From assembly GCA_020746875.1 (NCBI GenBank), contig JAGTJL010000014.1:806001-870000 (forward strand): a stretch of DNA of 64,000 nt, read 5' to 3'. This document shows positions 33,660 through 44,995 of the stretch, one piece after another. Within the stretch, counting starts at the first letter, position 1. Each line of letters opens with the position of its first letter. Source of the DNA: Rhexocercosporidium sp. MPI-PUGE-AT-0058. Taxonomy: Eukaryota > Ascomycota > Leotiomycetes > Helotiales. Both the position numbers and the translations under genes were made by a program. Under the pieces are notes generated by a model. It saw only the letters and a program-made list of their open reading frames with translations, ran no database searches and had not been told where the DNA came from.

Positions 33660-34440
33660 TCAACCAAACACTAGCTTGAAGACATCGTTGAAGATGAAGT
33701 AGCTTCCTTGCCCATCGGGGAGGAGTTGGAAGGCCTGGCTGTAGTTCATCGGTCTCTGCTCATCGTCGACCTAGAGGTGTTTATACGTCAGCCAATCATT
33801 CTGAAGCGCGGTGTTGTCCATGTAACCATACCAACAGCGCACCAGTGACGAGGATCAGGATTCCACCGTGCTCTCCGGAGGGTTGGGCATCGAGTGTAGA
33901 GACTGCGTGCTTGACTTTCTGGAATGGAAGGCCCTATTTGTAATATAAAATTAGCAGGCTGGCTGGAGTTGAGCAGCCTTGATCATCTTACTGAGAGCTT
34001 CTCGACAATTCCAGCAGAACCAGCGACAGATGCTGACTCGAAAGTCAACATGGAGTTGTCGCGCTAGGTAAAACTTTAGTAATTCATCTTCTGGTAAACA
34101 TTTTCCGGGGACTCACGTAGAGAGGAGCCAACTGCTTCCTATCCTGATCAAACTGGTTGTAGTAGAACTCAACGAACTGCTCTGTAAATCAAAAGAGTCA
34201 GCCCTATCTGCCAGTATTCGCAGATATCTAGCCTCATCGTTTCTGTCGCAGCGGTCTTCTAACCATGCCTAGGAGGGTAGTCGTCTCAAAGGTGTGGTAA
34301 AAACTTACTTGCGATATCTGCGAAGTCTATCATAACATGTTAGCAAAGAACCCACTATCGCGTTGGAAAGCTATGAACAAGCTGCAAAAGAAGCTCGTCG
34401 TAATTATCACAGGGAACAGGACATGTTACATACTTGCCAT
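33660..34440 (-). CDS. NTF2: nuclear transport factor 2
   Basis: NTF2 carries RanGDP into the nucleus. The gene is split into six small exons, so no long open frame reveals it. Exons: 34440-34434 (7 nt), 34326-34309 (18 nt), 34181-34117, 34063-33992, 33933-33832 and 33770-33660, adding to 375 nt, or 124 residues plus stop, the normal length. The product begins MANFADIAKQFVEFYYNQFD and continues LAPLYRDNSMLTFESASVAG and KLSGLPFQKVKHAVSTLDAQ. It goes on GEHGGILILVTGALLVDDEQ and ends NDVFKLVFG. These are the conserved blocks of the NTF2 fold, including the aromatic/acidic residues that line the Ran-binding cavity. All junctions have GT...AG and closed phases. Confidence 0.93.
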
Positions 34441-34657
34441 CTTGCCGGTTGTCTGGGTTTAATGTTCTGATAGTGATTTCGAGTTGCGGTTGAGGGGTCT
34501 TGTGTTGTTCTGCCGTCTGGCGGGTTGGTGGGGTAATTTGTGCCTAGGTCACGTGGTTACATTAGCGCTAATTTCTTAGCGTATCTCTGGAAGTCTCGCA
34601 AATTTATAAATTCAATCCGACATTTTCTCCTCCATCCAGACCCAAGAACCATCCAGC

Positions 34658-35061
34658 ATGAAGGCGCTGCATGAGGGCAATGCACCGTCCTTTGTCCTTC
34701 ACATGCAATGGCTTCTATACATATTGTCTGCGACTCTACTAATTCTAGGTCCCGGTCCGCACAGCTTCTTCTGGTACGTTTCAATCTCTTACAATTCCTC
34801 AACCCCCTCTCCTGCTACTATGATGACTACACTTCTGCCTTAAGAACGGCCAACTGAAACTTCATGTTGATCCAAAATACATCAAGCTCAACAGTCTGAG
34901 AACCCTACATCGCTGCTATACTTCTAGCTGTCTGTGATATTGCAGGAGCTGTCGCTAACTCAGTTCGACAGATCAAAGGGAGAGCAAACGGCGAGAAGAT
35001 CATTTATTTGGGCCGTCTTGGAAGACGTGCGGATATGACAATAGTCTCAGGTGCAGGTTGA
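34658..35061 (+). CDS. candidate small membrane protein, two exons (uncertain)
   Basis: A first open segment at 34658 reads MKALHEGNAPSFVLHMQWLL followed by a hydrophobic stretch (YILSATLLILGPG). A second segment, open from 34900 to a TGA at 35059-35061, reads PYIAAILLAVCDIAGAVAN and then GRANGEKIIYLGRLGRRADM. Together they look like a two-helix membrane protein of about 90 residues with a basic tail. The good donor GTACGT at 34774 does not join the second exon in frame. A poorer donor (GTCCCG at 34749) does. I do not recognise the family. Confidence 0.3.
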
Positions 35062-35763
35062 CACGCAGTGAGACATCTGGCCAGCTTTTCTTTGGTAGAA
35101 CGCTCGTTCATTTGTACCTAGGGAGGTGTTTCTTATCAAAGGAAGGCAAGCTGTACGGGGACCTATAGTCAGGACAGTGATAGAGAGACTCAAGAAATGA
35201 AAGAGATCATAGCCCTGCCTTTCATCCGTACATTTGAGACGTGTCAACCATGTAGCTGTGAATGAATTAACCAACGTTATTGGTTTGTTCCTGGATTTTC
35301 CTTTGCCCTGTCGTACTTTGTCTTCTGGGTGTTACCCGAATTCTGGCTCCTTGGGCCGTCCGTGCCCGGGCCGCCTCAAGCTCGCTCGCGAAAGACAAGA
35401 GCGAGAGCCTTTGACGGACCGGCTCTGGAACATCTCGTAACCTCCCCGACTTTTGGACCTCACCTTTGCTTTTGCAGATTCACACACAATCACTTGAGAG
35501 GCTGCGCGTGAAGCATCTCCGCTTGAGCTGGGGCACTAACACTGCAGCAAATCAATCTTCTGACCATCTCGACGTTCCCTACCTACCTACTACCTGTCGA
35601 CCTCAATCTCCACCTTCAGCCCTCTTCCCTCGTCACCCACCTCCACCTCCCTCAGAACACCCTCCCAACATCCCCACGTCCTTTGAGCGCTTTGCAGACT
35701 CGATCAACGATACCGATACTATCATACAGCTCTGCAGCTTCCCTTGCAGTAAGCTGACTCAAA
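35062..35763. other. intergenic / 5' region of the DUF7918-type gene
   Basis: About 700 nt, CT-rich towards its 3' end as in many fungal leaders. No other gene is seen. Confidence 0.5.
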
Positions 35764-37621
35764 ATGCCTTGCTTCAAAGGTATCGCCGTGAGCGTCCATG
35801 CTGAGGGCGCTCCGCTCCCAGAGTATTCGGTGCAGAAGCAGTCCAGAGTCTCGCGCGTCAACACTTACATCCCCGTGCCCAAGCCCAAGATCCCCAAGGA
35901 TGCCTCCTCCGACAAGGCAGAGCCATCCAAATTCGCCATCTCCATCACCCTCCTCGTTCCTGGCCTCTCCGTCCCATACTCAACCCCAAAACCCACCCCC
36001 GAAAACCCACACCCTCAAGCCCAAATTGTCGGCGGTCTTCCCGGCGCGAGCGGATCACAGCGATCGAGCTATGGTGGAAGTACTAGCCCCTACATACCCA
36101 TCACAAAGTCAGAGAATGAGACTATTGCTGCCTACATCTACTTTGATGGTCGAGCTAAGGAAGAGGTTGCTACACTGTTGCGACCTGGTGAGGAGACTTG
36201 GGTAAACTCACGATGGGTTCAGGTTCCTGCTGCTGAGGGTGGTGGTCTTGCCGAGAGAGAGTTCCTGTTCCGCGAGGTTGGACTTGAGAGATGGTTGAAT
36301 GGTCTGGATCTGGACGGAAATGACGCCGCAGCCAAGATTGAGAAGCGTAGACAGAAGTTTGAGAAGCGTCGCAGACGTAGGAGAGAGACAAACGGAAGCG
36401 ACGAAGACCTAGACCTGACCGGCAACGGCTCAGCCGCATCTAAGTATGGTGGAAGAGAAGTACTGAGATATGGTGACGATGCGCAATCCCCAGTCGAGAA
36501 ATTGGCGGATTTGGATGATGACGACCTCAGCTCAGACTCCGATGATGACTTGCCAGAGGCTGCTGGACAGATCAAGGTCGCAATGTTCCGTGTACTAGCA
36601 TCTGGGGAGATCAAAAGAGGCGAATACTCTCCACAGTTTGATGCTCACGACGACGATGAGGATAAGGGTAATGGTGAGGAGGCAGATATTGATCACACTA
36701 CCAGTTTCGCAAAGCCAAAGACCTTAGATCCCAAGTCGATCAGCACTCAGACAGTCACGGGCATTGATGGACCAGATAAGCCTTTTGCAGTTTTCACATT
36801 CTTCTATCGTGGAGAGAGTAAGTATCTTCAAAATTTTACCAGTACCGTGCTAATCTCCTGCCTTCAGGACAACTACAAAAGATGGGCATCTTGACTCCAA
36901 AGCCATCTAAGGGTGTTGTAGCTCCTACCAAGCGCCGATCTACTCAACTCGATTTCTCAAATCTAGCTCCGTTGAAGCAAGGTGGAACTGTTGGATTTTC
37001 TTCTTTCAGAGACAATGATCCTTCCGCTCGCCGGAACAAGAGTAGAAAGAAAAGTAATGGTAGCCTTGGTGCTGGTGCGACCGTTGAAGACAGTGACGAA
37101 GATGAGGATGATGCCAATATTGTAGGAAAGATGGAGGATATCGAAGACAAGGATGTGAAGACCATGTTGAGTCCTGAGGATGCCAAGTTTTCGGGCGAGC
37201 TGGCAGATGGAGTTGGCAGAATCAAGGTATCCATCAGTTCTCTGCTTCTGATTGTAATTTACTAACTCAGAAACAGCTGAAGCGTCAGCATTCCGCCGAG
37301 CCTATGAACTCCAATTCGCGCAAATCACCAGCATCAGCATCTACCTCCGTTGGAGCAACGCCTCCTGCTGAAGCTGCACCAATCTCCGCTCAACCTCAAC
37401 TTCTCCCAAACAACGTATTTGGTGGCCTACCAGATGATTCCATTGTCGGCAGTCCTCTCAAGAAGCACAGGGCTAGTCTGTATGATATCGACAACGAGAC
37501 GATGCAGAAACGCCTTGGTACCGGCTTCACCTCATCGGGAGGAGACATTGTAGCAGCAGCTGAAGCAGCTCAGAAGTCTCTCCCCGCTGTTGACAACAAG
37601 ATGGACGACGAGGAGCTGTGA
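35764..37621 (+). CDS. DUF7918-type protein of unknown function (585 aa)
   Basis: Exons are 35764-36817, 36868-37226 and 37277-37621; the last acceptor could lie six bases earlier, adding KQ. The N-terminal 200 residues look folded: MPCFKGIAVSVHAEGAPLPE, ATLLRPGEETWVNSRWVQVP, then REFLFREVGLERWLNGL. This resembles the fungal DUF7918 family, whose function is unknown. A strongly basic helix (KIEKRRQKFEKRRRRRRE) and acidic stretches follow. Next comes FAVFTFFYRGERQLQKMGIL, a conserved-looking block across the first intron. The C-terminal third is low complexity, charged and probably disordered. No signal peptide or membrane segment is seen, so a nuclear or cytosolic site is likely. Confidence 0.75.
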
Positions 37622-38501
37622 AAGTGGAGACGGAGAAGATCCCTAAGGCGCAGCATTGAACCGACAGTACTAGCCATTTCTTGCTTGGTTTAAATGCACA
37701 GGCAGAGAGATTGGAAAGCTCACATTTAGATGTGGTATTGATTTTCCTGCTAAGAGGATCGATCGGACTATGGCGAACGAACGAGCGAGCGATTCTTGTG
37801 GCTACGAAATGTGCACTCAAAAGAGAAAGCTGCACATAAACGGCCCCCTTGTAACGAAAACTAACTTTACAATACCCAGGAGCAAAAGCATCCGCTTGGG
37901 GTGATATTTAGCGTCCGGGTTCACTTGGTAATGGAAAACCCACTCATGAATGATTTTGTCTCATCTTCTCATATGGATATCTCCAGCGTGAAACTGCCAT
38001 ATATTACTGAAATCTTCACATGAACCAGAGCCATGACTAAACATATGAAAGATGTAGACATAACAAAACAAAAGCTAGACGATTAAACAGGGGTACTTCT
38101 CTATGGTAAGTAAGCCCCAGTCCAAATAAGGTTCCAAAGCCTCAAACCTGCGGGGTTGAGGCGTAGGCGAAGGGGGGCTTTCGGATCAAATGCTTCTTCT
38201 GAACATCGACCCCTTGAACTCCTCTCCAACAATCTGACATCTCGGAGTTCAACACCGTTCCTTGCAGCTTTATTCTCCGTTCAACGCTTCGCTCTGTACC
38301 AATCCCGATCCTTCAATCGTGTCTCGCCTAGGCAACCACAGGCTTAAATACTTTTGAAGCTGCTCCTACACTTGAAGACAATAACCACCTATTTTAAAAG
38401 GGCTTCGTTCATTATTTGCATGTTTACGTACAACCCCACTTTCTTCGACAGTACACATCTCTTCAATTCCAGTCCCAATTCAAACCCCAATCACATTCAA
38501 A
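37622..38501. other. intergenic region
   Basis: 880 nt holding the 3' flank of the preceding gene and the promoter of the hydrolase; no gene seen. Confidence 0.5.
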
Positions 38502-40629
38502 ATGCTCGTTCAATTACTGCCCAGTTTATGTCTGCTTCAGTATCTACCTGGCTCGCTTGCTCTTGAGCAGAAACCCTTAGAGGAAAGCGAGAAATCCAGT
38601 CCGCTTGATGCGAAATTGGCGGAGTTGGTGAAGGATAGTTTGGAAGAATGGCATGTACCTGGTCTTTCTATTGGGGTTGTTGATGGGGATGATATGTGGG
38701 CTGAGGTAAGATATGTCTCTTGATACCATTTCCTACTTTTACTTTCAAATGTGCCTTTCCTGATTCCTGGATCAAATATTTCCTGTATGATTGGAGGCTA
38801 GAAATATCCCTCCCAGTCTGTAACTCAAATTTAGAAGATAGGAAGAACACCTGACTTACAATCTCCCAGGGCTACGGCATTGCAACCTTCCCCAACACAC
38901 CCGTCACGCCCTCTACGCTCTTCTACGGCGCCAGCACCACCAAAGCCTTCACCGCAGCCGGGATGTCACTGCTCGTCACTGACCCGTCAAATTTCACATC
39001 CCTCACGTGGAAAACGCCCGTCTCATCTCTCATTCCCGATGACTTCGTTCTTGAGGATGCGTGGGCGACGGATCATCTCACTATTGAGGATATCCTTTCC
39101 CATCGCACGGGAATGCCGAGGCATGATTTGAGTTATGGAGGGACGTATGAGGGGAGGAATTCTACGCCGAGAGATGTGGTGAGGGCGTTGAGGTACTTGC
39201 CTGTGACTGAGGAGCCGAGGGTTAGGTACCAGTAAGTGCTTTTCCTTGTCCAAAGGACGCTTTGTTTTGAGATTGACCGCCTGTGGAAGCCACCTAACAC
39301 TGTTTAACTGCTTTTAGAAGAATCTCTACTAATGCTTTGTTTGTCTAGGTACTGCAATATGATGTATGTGGTTGCTGGGTATGTTATCGAAACCTTGACG
39401 GGAGGTTCCCTTGAGAAATTCTTGAAAGAGAGGATATGGCAGCCACTGGGAATGAAGTCTACAGTAAGTTAGAGTCTCTTCCCAACTTTTTCATATCCGT
39501 GACAGCGAAGAGACTGGAGATGATGACTTCGACTCAAGAAATTTTGAGTTTCATGTAAAAGCCAAAAACTCCACAAATGATCACTCCCTTTATTAAGTGT
39601 ACAGGGCACTTGATTAACAAAATACAGTCTTTCTCAAACTCAGACGCCATCTCAGGTCCCGACCACTTCGCCCAAGGATACGTCTACTACAAAGATGAAT
39701 ATCTCCCCGTCCCCTACGAAGACGACCTTGTAACCAACGCTGCAGCTGGGTCCATCATATCCAACGTCCTCGATTACTCCAAATGGCTCCACGCACTCCT
39801 ACACACCTCATCTCCCATCCCAAAGGAAGCCTACAAAGCCCTCTTCACACCACACACGCTCCACGACTCCGGTGATGTCCCCTACACTGGTCCCATGTCA
39901 TATGGTCTTGGCTGGGAAACCTCAACTTATAAAGGCTACCAATTCTACGAGCATAGTGGTGGCGTAGAGGCGTTCGGGGCTCATATTATTTTCTTCCCGG
40001 AGTTGAAATACGGACTCTGTGCCTTTGGCAATACGGCGGTGACTTCGAATGTAGCTGAGTTGATAGCAATATGGCATCTCATCGACGAGAAACTCGGCGT
40101 CCCAGAACAGGAGAGGTTCGACTGGAATGCGAAGTAAGTTTTAACCTCCTTTCCTCAGCTACCGTGCTTCCTGCTCTGGATGTACGGAGTAATCAGTGGG
40201 CCATGTTATTGACACACTTCCAGATTCAAGCGAGCTTTCAAAGGAAAGACTTCAGACTACTCCAACAGCACCAAAGCATTCTACCCTTCCCTCCCCTCAC
40301 CAACACTCCCTCCCACTCTCCCAATCAGCAAATACAGCGGTACCTACTTCCACCCCGCGTACCGTAACTTCACGATCTACGAGAAGAAGGACGGTGCGCT
40401 GCATGCTGACAGGCAAGACGTCTCGTGGAAACTGGCTGTTGATTTCGAGCATGTTTCTGGGGACTACTTCATGGCTTTTGTGGACTCCACAGTTGCGCCG
40501 GGATTTGTGTTCAAGGAGGCTATGGCTGCTGAGTTCAGAGTTGGGAGTGATGGTGTGCCGAAGTCGTTGGGAATGGCTGTGGAGCCTGAGATGGGTTTGG
40601 AAGGTAGGGTTTGGTTTGAGCGGATTTGA
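38502..40629 (+). CDS. secreted beta-lactamase-like serine hydrolase (530 aa)
   Basis: Class C beta-lactamase/transpeptidase fold; fungal members act as esterases or peptidases, some in secondary metabolism. Exons are 38502-38705, 38870-39231, 39349-39463, 39628-40133 and 40224-40629; all phases close. The N-terminus is a signal peptide (MLVQLLPSLCLLQYLPGSLA). The catalytic S-x-x-K is in FYGASTTKAFTAAG, the Y-x-N is in RYQYCNMMYVVAG, and a late HSGG lies in FYEHSGGVEAFGA, where the K-T-G-like motif is expected. DILSHRTGMPRHD is the typical family block after the active site. The C-terminal 130 residues form the extra lipocalin-like domain seen in many fungal relatives (KYSGTYFHPAYRNFTIYEKK). 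Convergent with the IMPACT gene, 78 nt apart. Substrate unknown. Confidence 0.85.
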
Positions 40630-40707
40630 AGCTCATGAGCTGTATTGTACATAATGGATTACAAAAAAGTACTTGCCAACACAGGTCGAAAGAAGATGTG
40701 CCGTCCT

Positions 40708-42581
40708 TCAATCCTTCCTTCTCAACTTCAAGATATCACTCAGCTTAACCAACCCCTTTCCACCCCATCCTGCGACTCCACCAGCAACATCAGGTCTAAC
40801 CTGTACATACCAAGCCCAGGCCTTCCTATCCAGTTCCTCCCTCGAAACATGTCCATCCCAAGACTTGAACACGATATCCAATGCCCCCAGCAACAATCCT
40901 AAATTCGCCTCCCTCTCCCTATCCAGCGCCACACCAGAAATCTTCTTCTTCCCTCCACCCGCCAGCGGCTCAGGCGAAGAAAATGCCTTCAAAATATAAG
41001 CCCTCGCCCCCTCCGGCCTATGAATCGGCATCCCACTCCCACCCGCACCTCCAACAACGGCGGAATTCGCCTTCTTCATCCCCTCTAAATCCAATCCCCA
41101 CAGCGCGTCTTGCCCAACAGTCCCTGCTATCCTCAGACGTTGAGAAATAGCATCTCGTGAGACCATACTCATGATCCTCCATCGATCAGGACCGAGCATG
41201 ACGCCACCGTACCATCTCGTGACCACGAGTAACACGCCGACGATGTTATCTGCTTGCATGAGACCTAGGATGTGACGACCGCCTCCGGATTCGCCGTCGT
41301 CGTTACTGGACTCGAGGACGCCGTGAGAACCTTGGACGCGCCAGGCTGAGATGTTGTGGCTTGCTTCGCGGAGGTCTTTGTTTTGTGATAGGAGTGTTTG
41401 TAGGGCGGAAGTGGCGTCTGAGGGACTGGTGATTGTGATGGATCGGGCGATGAAAGTGGATTGCTTGACTGTCACGGGAGAGGAGACTGTCCATCCATTC
41501 GAGTCTGCAGCTGCTTGACTTTCCACATCCCCATTTGTAATCCCATCCGCATCCGAACTCTCCTCTTTCACCGTCCGCTCGCTCGCCGCCGAACTCTCCC
41601 CTCCTACATCCTCCACAGCCCCAGAACTCTCCTCTTTCACCTCCTCCTTCCACTCATACCCACTCCTTTTCAAAACGCTAACCTCCCTCCCCAAAATCCT
41701 CACCTTGGGCTGTCCTAACCCCCACCCCTCCTCTTCCGCCCCCTTCCCCTTCTCAATCCCAATACTAACCGCCTTACTCCTCGAATTCGCACTTACCACC
41801 GCCTGCGCTAGACTCAATCGCCCACTCAACGGCTGCTCTGGCATCGTATATTTCAACAACCTCTCCGCGAAAACCAGCACCAGCGGCGCGCGGTTCGTAT
41901 ACACCACGCATTTCTCTATAGCTTCCTCGTCAGCTGAGGGCTGGGGCAGTGCGAGCGAGGCTTCGAGCTCAGCGGGTGTTTGAGGCTCTTGGGAGAGCTC
42001 GTAGGCGGACCTGGGGCGTTTGGTGGAGGAGGGGTTTGTGGAGGTATCTGATGCGGCGCGTTTACTACCTGCTGTGCTGGATGTGGATTTGAGATGGGAT
42101 TTACAAGCGGCGAGGAGGGCTTTGGCGGTCTTTTCGTCGGTGGATAGAGCTGTAGCTAAGGTAGATAGATCGATTGCAGCTATATCTGTTATGCTGTTGT
42201 GTATCAGTACTCGTGCATGTAAGTCGGATGGGGAGATGGGACCCACCTACGCAGATTCGCGGTTTGCAGAGCTTTGACGCGTCCCATTGCTGCGAGCATG
42301 GGGATTTTATTCCGGCCTGTTGTTAGTAGGCGGAGTAGGTCTTGCATGTCTTTCTGCGCGCCCATTTTGTCGATGTGTTGGGGTTGCGATTGTGTGGCTT
42401 GCTGTGTTGACTGTGTGAGTTTCCCTGAGGAGGGGGGTTCGGGATGGTCGTCGTTGTGGTTGTGGTTGTCGAATGGAGGCGGGATCAAGCGAAATCTGGG
42501 GAGCTGCGAGTTCACATCATCGGTTCTCCAGATACCTGAGAGGGGAATCTCGGTTGGTGTGCCTGGTATGTTTTCGTTCAT
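40708..42581 (-). CDS. IMPACT-domain (UPF0029) protein (602 aa)
   Basis: Exon 1 is 42581-42251 and exon 2 is 42185-40708, joined in phase over a 65-nt intron. The IMPACT N-terminal domain lies in the second half: VKQSTFIARSITITSPSDA, SHNISAWRVQG, GGRHILGLMQADNIVGVLLV and VTRWYGGVMLGPDRW, the typical domain core. In Yih1/IMPACT this domain binds Gcn1 and damps Gcn2 signalling. This protein lacks an RWD domain and instead has a long N-terminal region with a helical MQDLLRLLTTGRNKIPMLAA block and Ser/Glu-rich linkers. It is therefore a fungal paralogue whose role may differ. The conserved C-terminal helix (ILGLLLGALDIVF-like, WDGHVSREELDRKAW) is unassigned. Confidence 0.82.
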
Positions 42582-42832
42582 TCTTATATACTTGAGTTAA
42601 GGAAATGGAATCGATTATGAAAAGGAACATGACATGCTTTTATCCTGGAGAGAGCTTTCGGAGAGAAGTTAATCCGAATTTACTACTGTATTTAAGGTGG
42701 GGTAATTCTGGGGTTTATCTACACTGAATCCACTTTCCTCATTTTGAACCACTTTCCAAGCTCTGAACTCGAACTTTCTTTTTAATTTATTCCTTTGCTC
42801 ATACAGATTAAGTCCTACACGTTTCGAACACG

Positions 42833-43216
42833 TCATACCCAATACAAGAGCCCAAACTTCACTTCCCAATCCCCCTCTCCAGCTCCCCCAAATCCGCACC
42901 CATAACCGTCTTCGCCCACAGATCCCCCCCCTTTCTTACACTGCCTACATATCAGCGTCAGAAGTGGCAACTGGTTCGGCGAAAACTTAAACAGCATACT
43001 CGTTTCGGACGTGAAACCTATCTGCGCGAACGTGATCTTGCCCTCGTTCTCGGAGGTGTAGCGAGCAGCTAGCTTTTCGTATTCTGGTGTGAAGATCTTG
43101 CAGGCTGGGAGGGAGGAGTTGTATACGTAGAGGACGGAGGGGAGGCCTATTGATTCGGCGGTTGAGGTGAAGTGGGAGTGTGAGGCTTTGTTGGTGATGT
43201 GCTGGATTATTGTCAT
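42833..43216 (-). CDS. thioredoxin-like fold protein, C-terminus probably frameshifted
   Basis: From the ATG at 43216 (MTIIQHITNKASHSHF). The frame extends further 5' but only from a TTG. SVLYVYNSSLPACKIFTPEY resembles the beta strand and start of the active-site helix of thioredoxin-like proteins, with a single Cys in place of CxxC. FAQIGFTSETSMLFKF and PNQLPLLTLICRQC follow, with a cis-Pro-like position. After a G8 run (C8 on the plus strand, 42924-42931) the frame turns into a Gly-rich string. In another frame the same DNA reads DLWAKTVMGADLGELERGIG and stops at 42859-42861, which looks much more like protein. One G fewer would restore it. Confidence 0.6.
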   Translation of the reverse strand: MTIIQHITNKASHSHFTSTAESIGLPSVLYVYNSSLPACKIFTPEYEKLAARYTSENEGKITFAQIGFTSETSMLFKFSPNQLPLLTLICRQCKKGGGSVGEDGYGCGFGGAGEGDWEVKFGLLYWV

Positions 43217-44995
43217 TTTGGAGGACAAAGACTCTTTCTGAGATGACGGAGGTTGTTCCAAAATTTGCTTACTTGCAAGTAGAATAAACTGATAGGATTT
43301 TTAAATTTTTCCAATCTCAAATGTTAAAGTTGTCTCTTCAGATCAGAAGCATGATTGTGGCCGTTGGCCCGAAACCCCTCCTGTTGATGTAGGACTAGCG
43401 GCCGTTCTCAGCCATTGAAGTAAGCATTGAAGCTCAAGATCTGACAGCTGTATGAGATATCTCAGAGAGACCCAACCTTCAGCACAAGCCCCTAGTAGTA
43501 GTATCCATGTTGTACATCAATGAACCGCCGATGTACAGTGCCATAGGAGAGATGGAGGATCTGATGGAGAACGTAGAGGGTTCCAAAGTGTTTTGCTCTT
43601 ACGCACAGCAGCTTCCTCTATTCCATCTCTGTAACACCAGAAGAGTTCAAATCTGTTTCAGTATTCAAGAAGATCTTTTTCAAGTAGGAGGATAGCAAAT
43701 AGAACTTGACTGCAAAGATGATGGTAGAAAAGAAACTTGCCGGAAACCTGTTTGGAGAAAGGGGAGGTTGGCGAGCACTGACTGAACATATTTTCAATTT
43801 CATGCCTTCCTAAGGTCGTAGGCCAGGTCACCTTTATCATCAAGAAAGCGAGACCTGTCTTCAAACTTTCGAGGTCGGAGGATTCAAAATAGGAAGGAGT
43901 TTCCATTCACGGAAGTTTTCAGCATTGGCTAATCCGTGCTATCACCTCCTACGTAGTATTAGTTCTTCAGGCCCTCGGCTCGCTGGAAAACAGATATTAT
44001 TGGACTTGACTGGTCGATGGTGACTTGTCAAAAGTGCAATATTCAGTCAATTCGTGGTGCGAGGTTATGCTTGCTTATAAGTCATTACTGGTCACATTTA
44101 TCATAATCAACTCTGCTCGCGTGCCAACAAAACACTACAGAATAGGCTATTCTTGCGCGACCCTTAAATTGTTCATGACCAGTATAGTTCTTGTATGATG
44201 TAGTTGATTTTCACATAATGTCTTCGCTTTCTTCGGCGGACGAACTCAATCCGCATTATAAATGTAGTGCTTCTGATAGGCCGTAGTTCTGTATTTTTAC
44301 TCTAGCACTTTGGGTCCCGCGGAGAAAGCGACAGAGAGTAATGAAAACATATCTTATTTATCGAAACTTCGAAGGGGGCTCCAAAAAACCAAGCGTTAAC
44401 CTAATTCTAGCTACTGTACCCGCCCGGTCCGTTTACGGACTCGGAGAAGCCGATAAGTTCTTGCTACTTACTGCAGCTGCAGTTGGAATGGCCACTTTAC
44501 TGCCTATAAGAAGAAACCCTAAACAGCTTTCTCCACATCAGAAACGTTGATCTCTTCTCGTTGGGTACTTCCTATCAACCACTGCTCCTAGGGTAAACAG
44601 ATTGACTGGCATTTTATGTTCCTGACCAATCCCATTCCCACGATTAGCGAATGTCAACATAAACCCCTGACTTTGCGACAGCCTCCAAGCCTTGCTCGTG
44701 CTCGATGCAGCAGGTGACGCAATGGTTGGCGGTAATTTTGCACCAGAATGAACACTTCAATGCTACATTACTTTCTTGGAGATCAAGATTGCTTATCGCT
44801 TCACGTCGCAATGTCTCAAATATCTTGCATGCCATAATATTCGCTATGCATGGCGAAGATAGCACCATAGCAGTTCAGGCGGCAATTCGGCCGTCTTACT
44901 CACTTATATGCTGCTGTACGCCCTTTGAAGGGCAGCTAGTTCAATTAGCCTTCCAATATCTGCACTATCCGTACTTTTAAGCGGTAACATCAATC
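43217..44995. other. gene-poor intergenic region
   Basis: 1.8 kb without a supportable gene; short open frames here have unremarkable composition. It includes the promoter of the permease. Confidence 0.5.
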
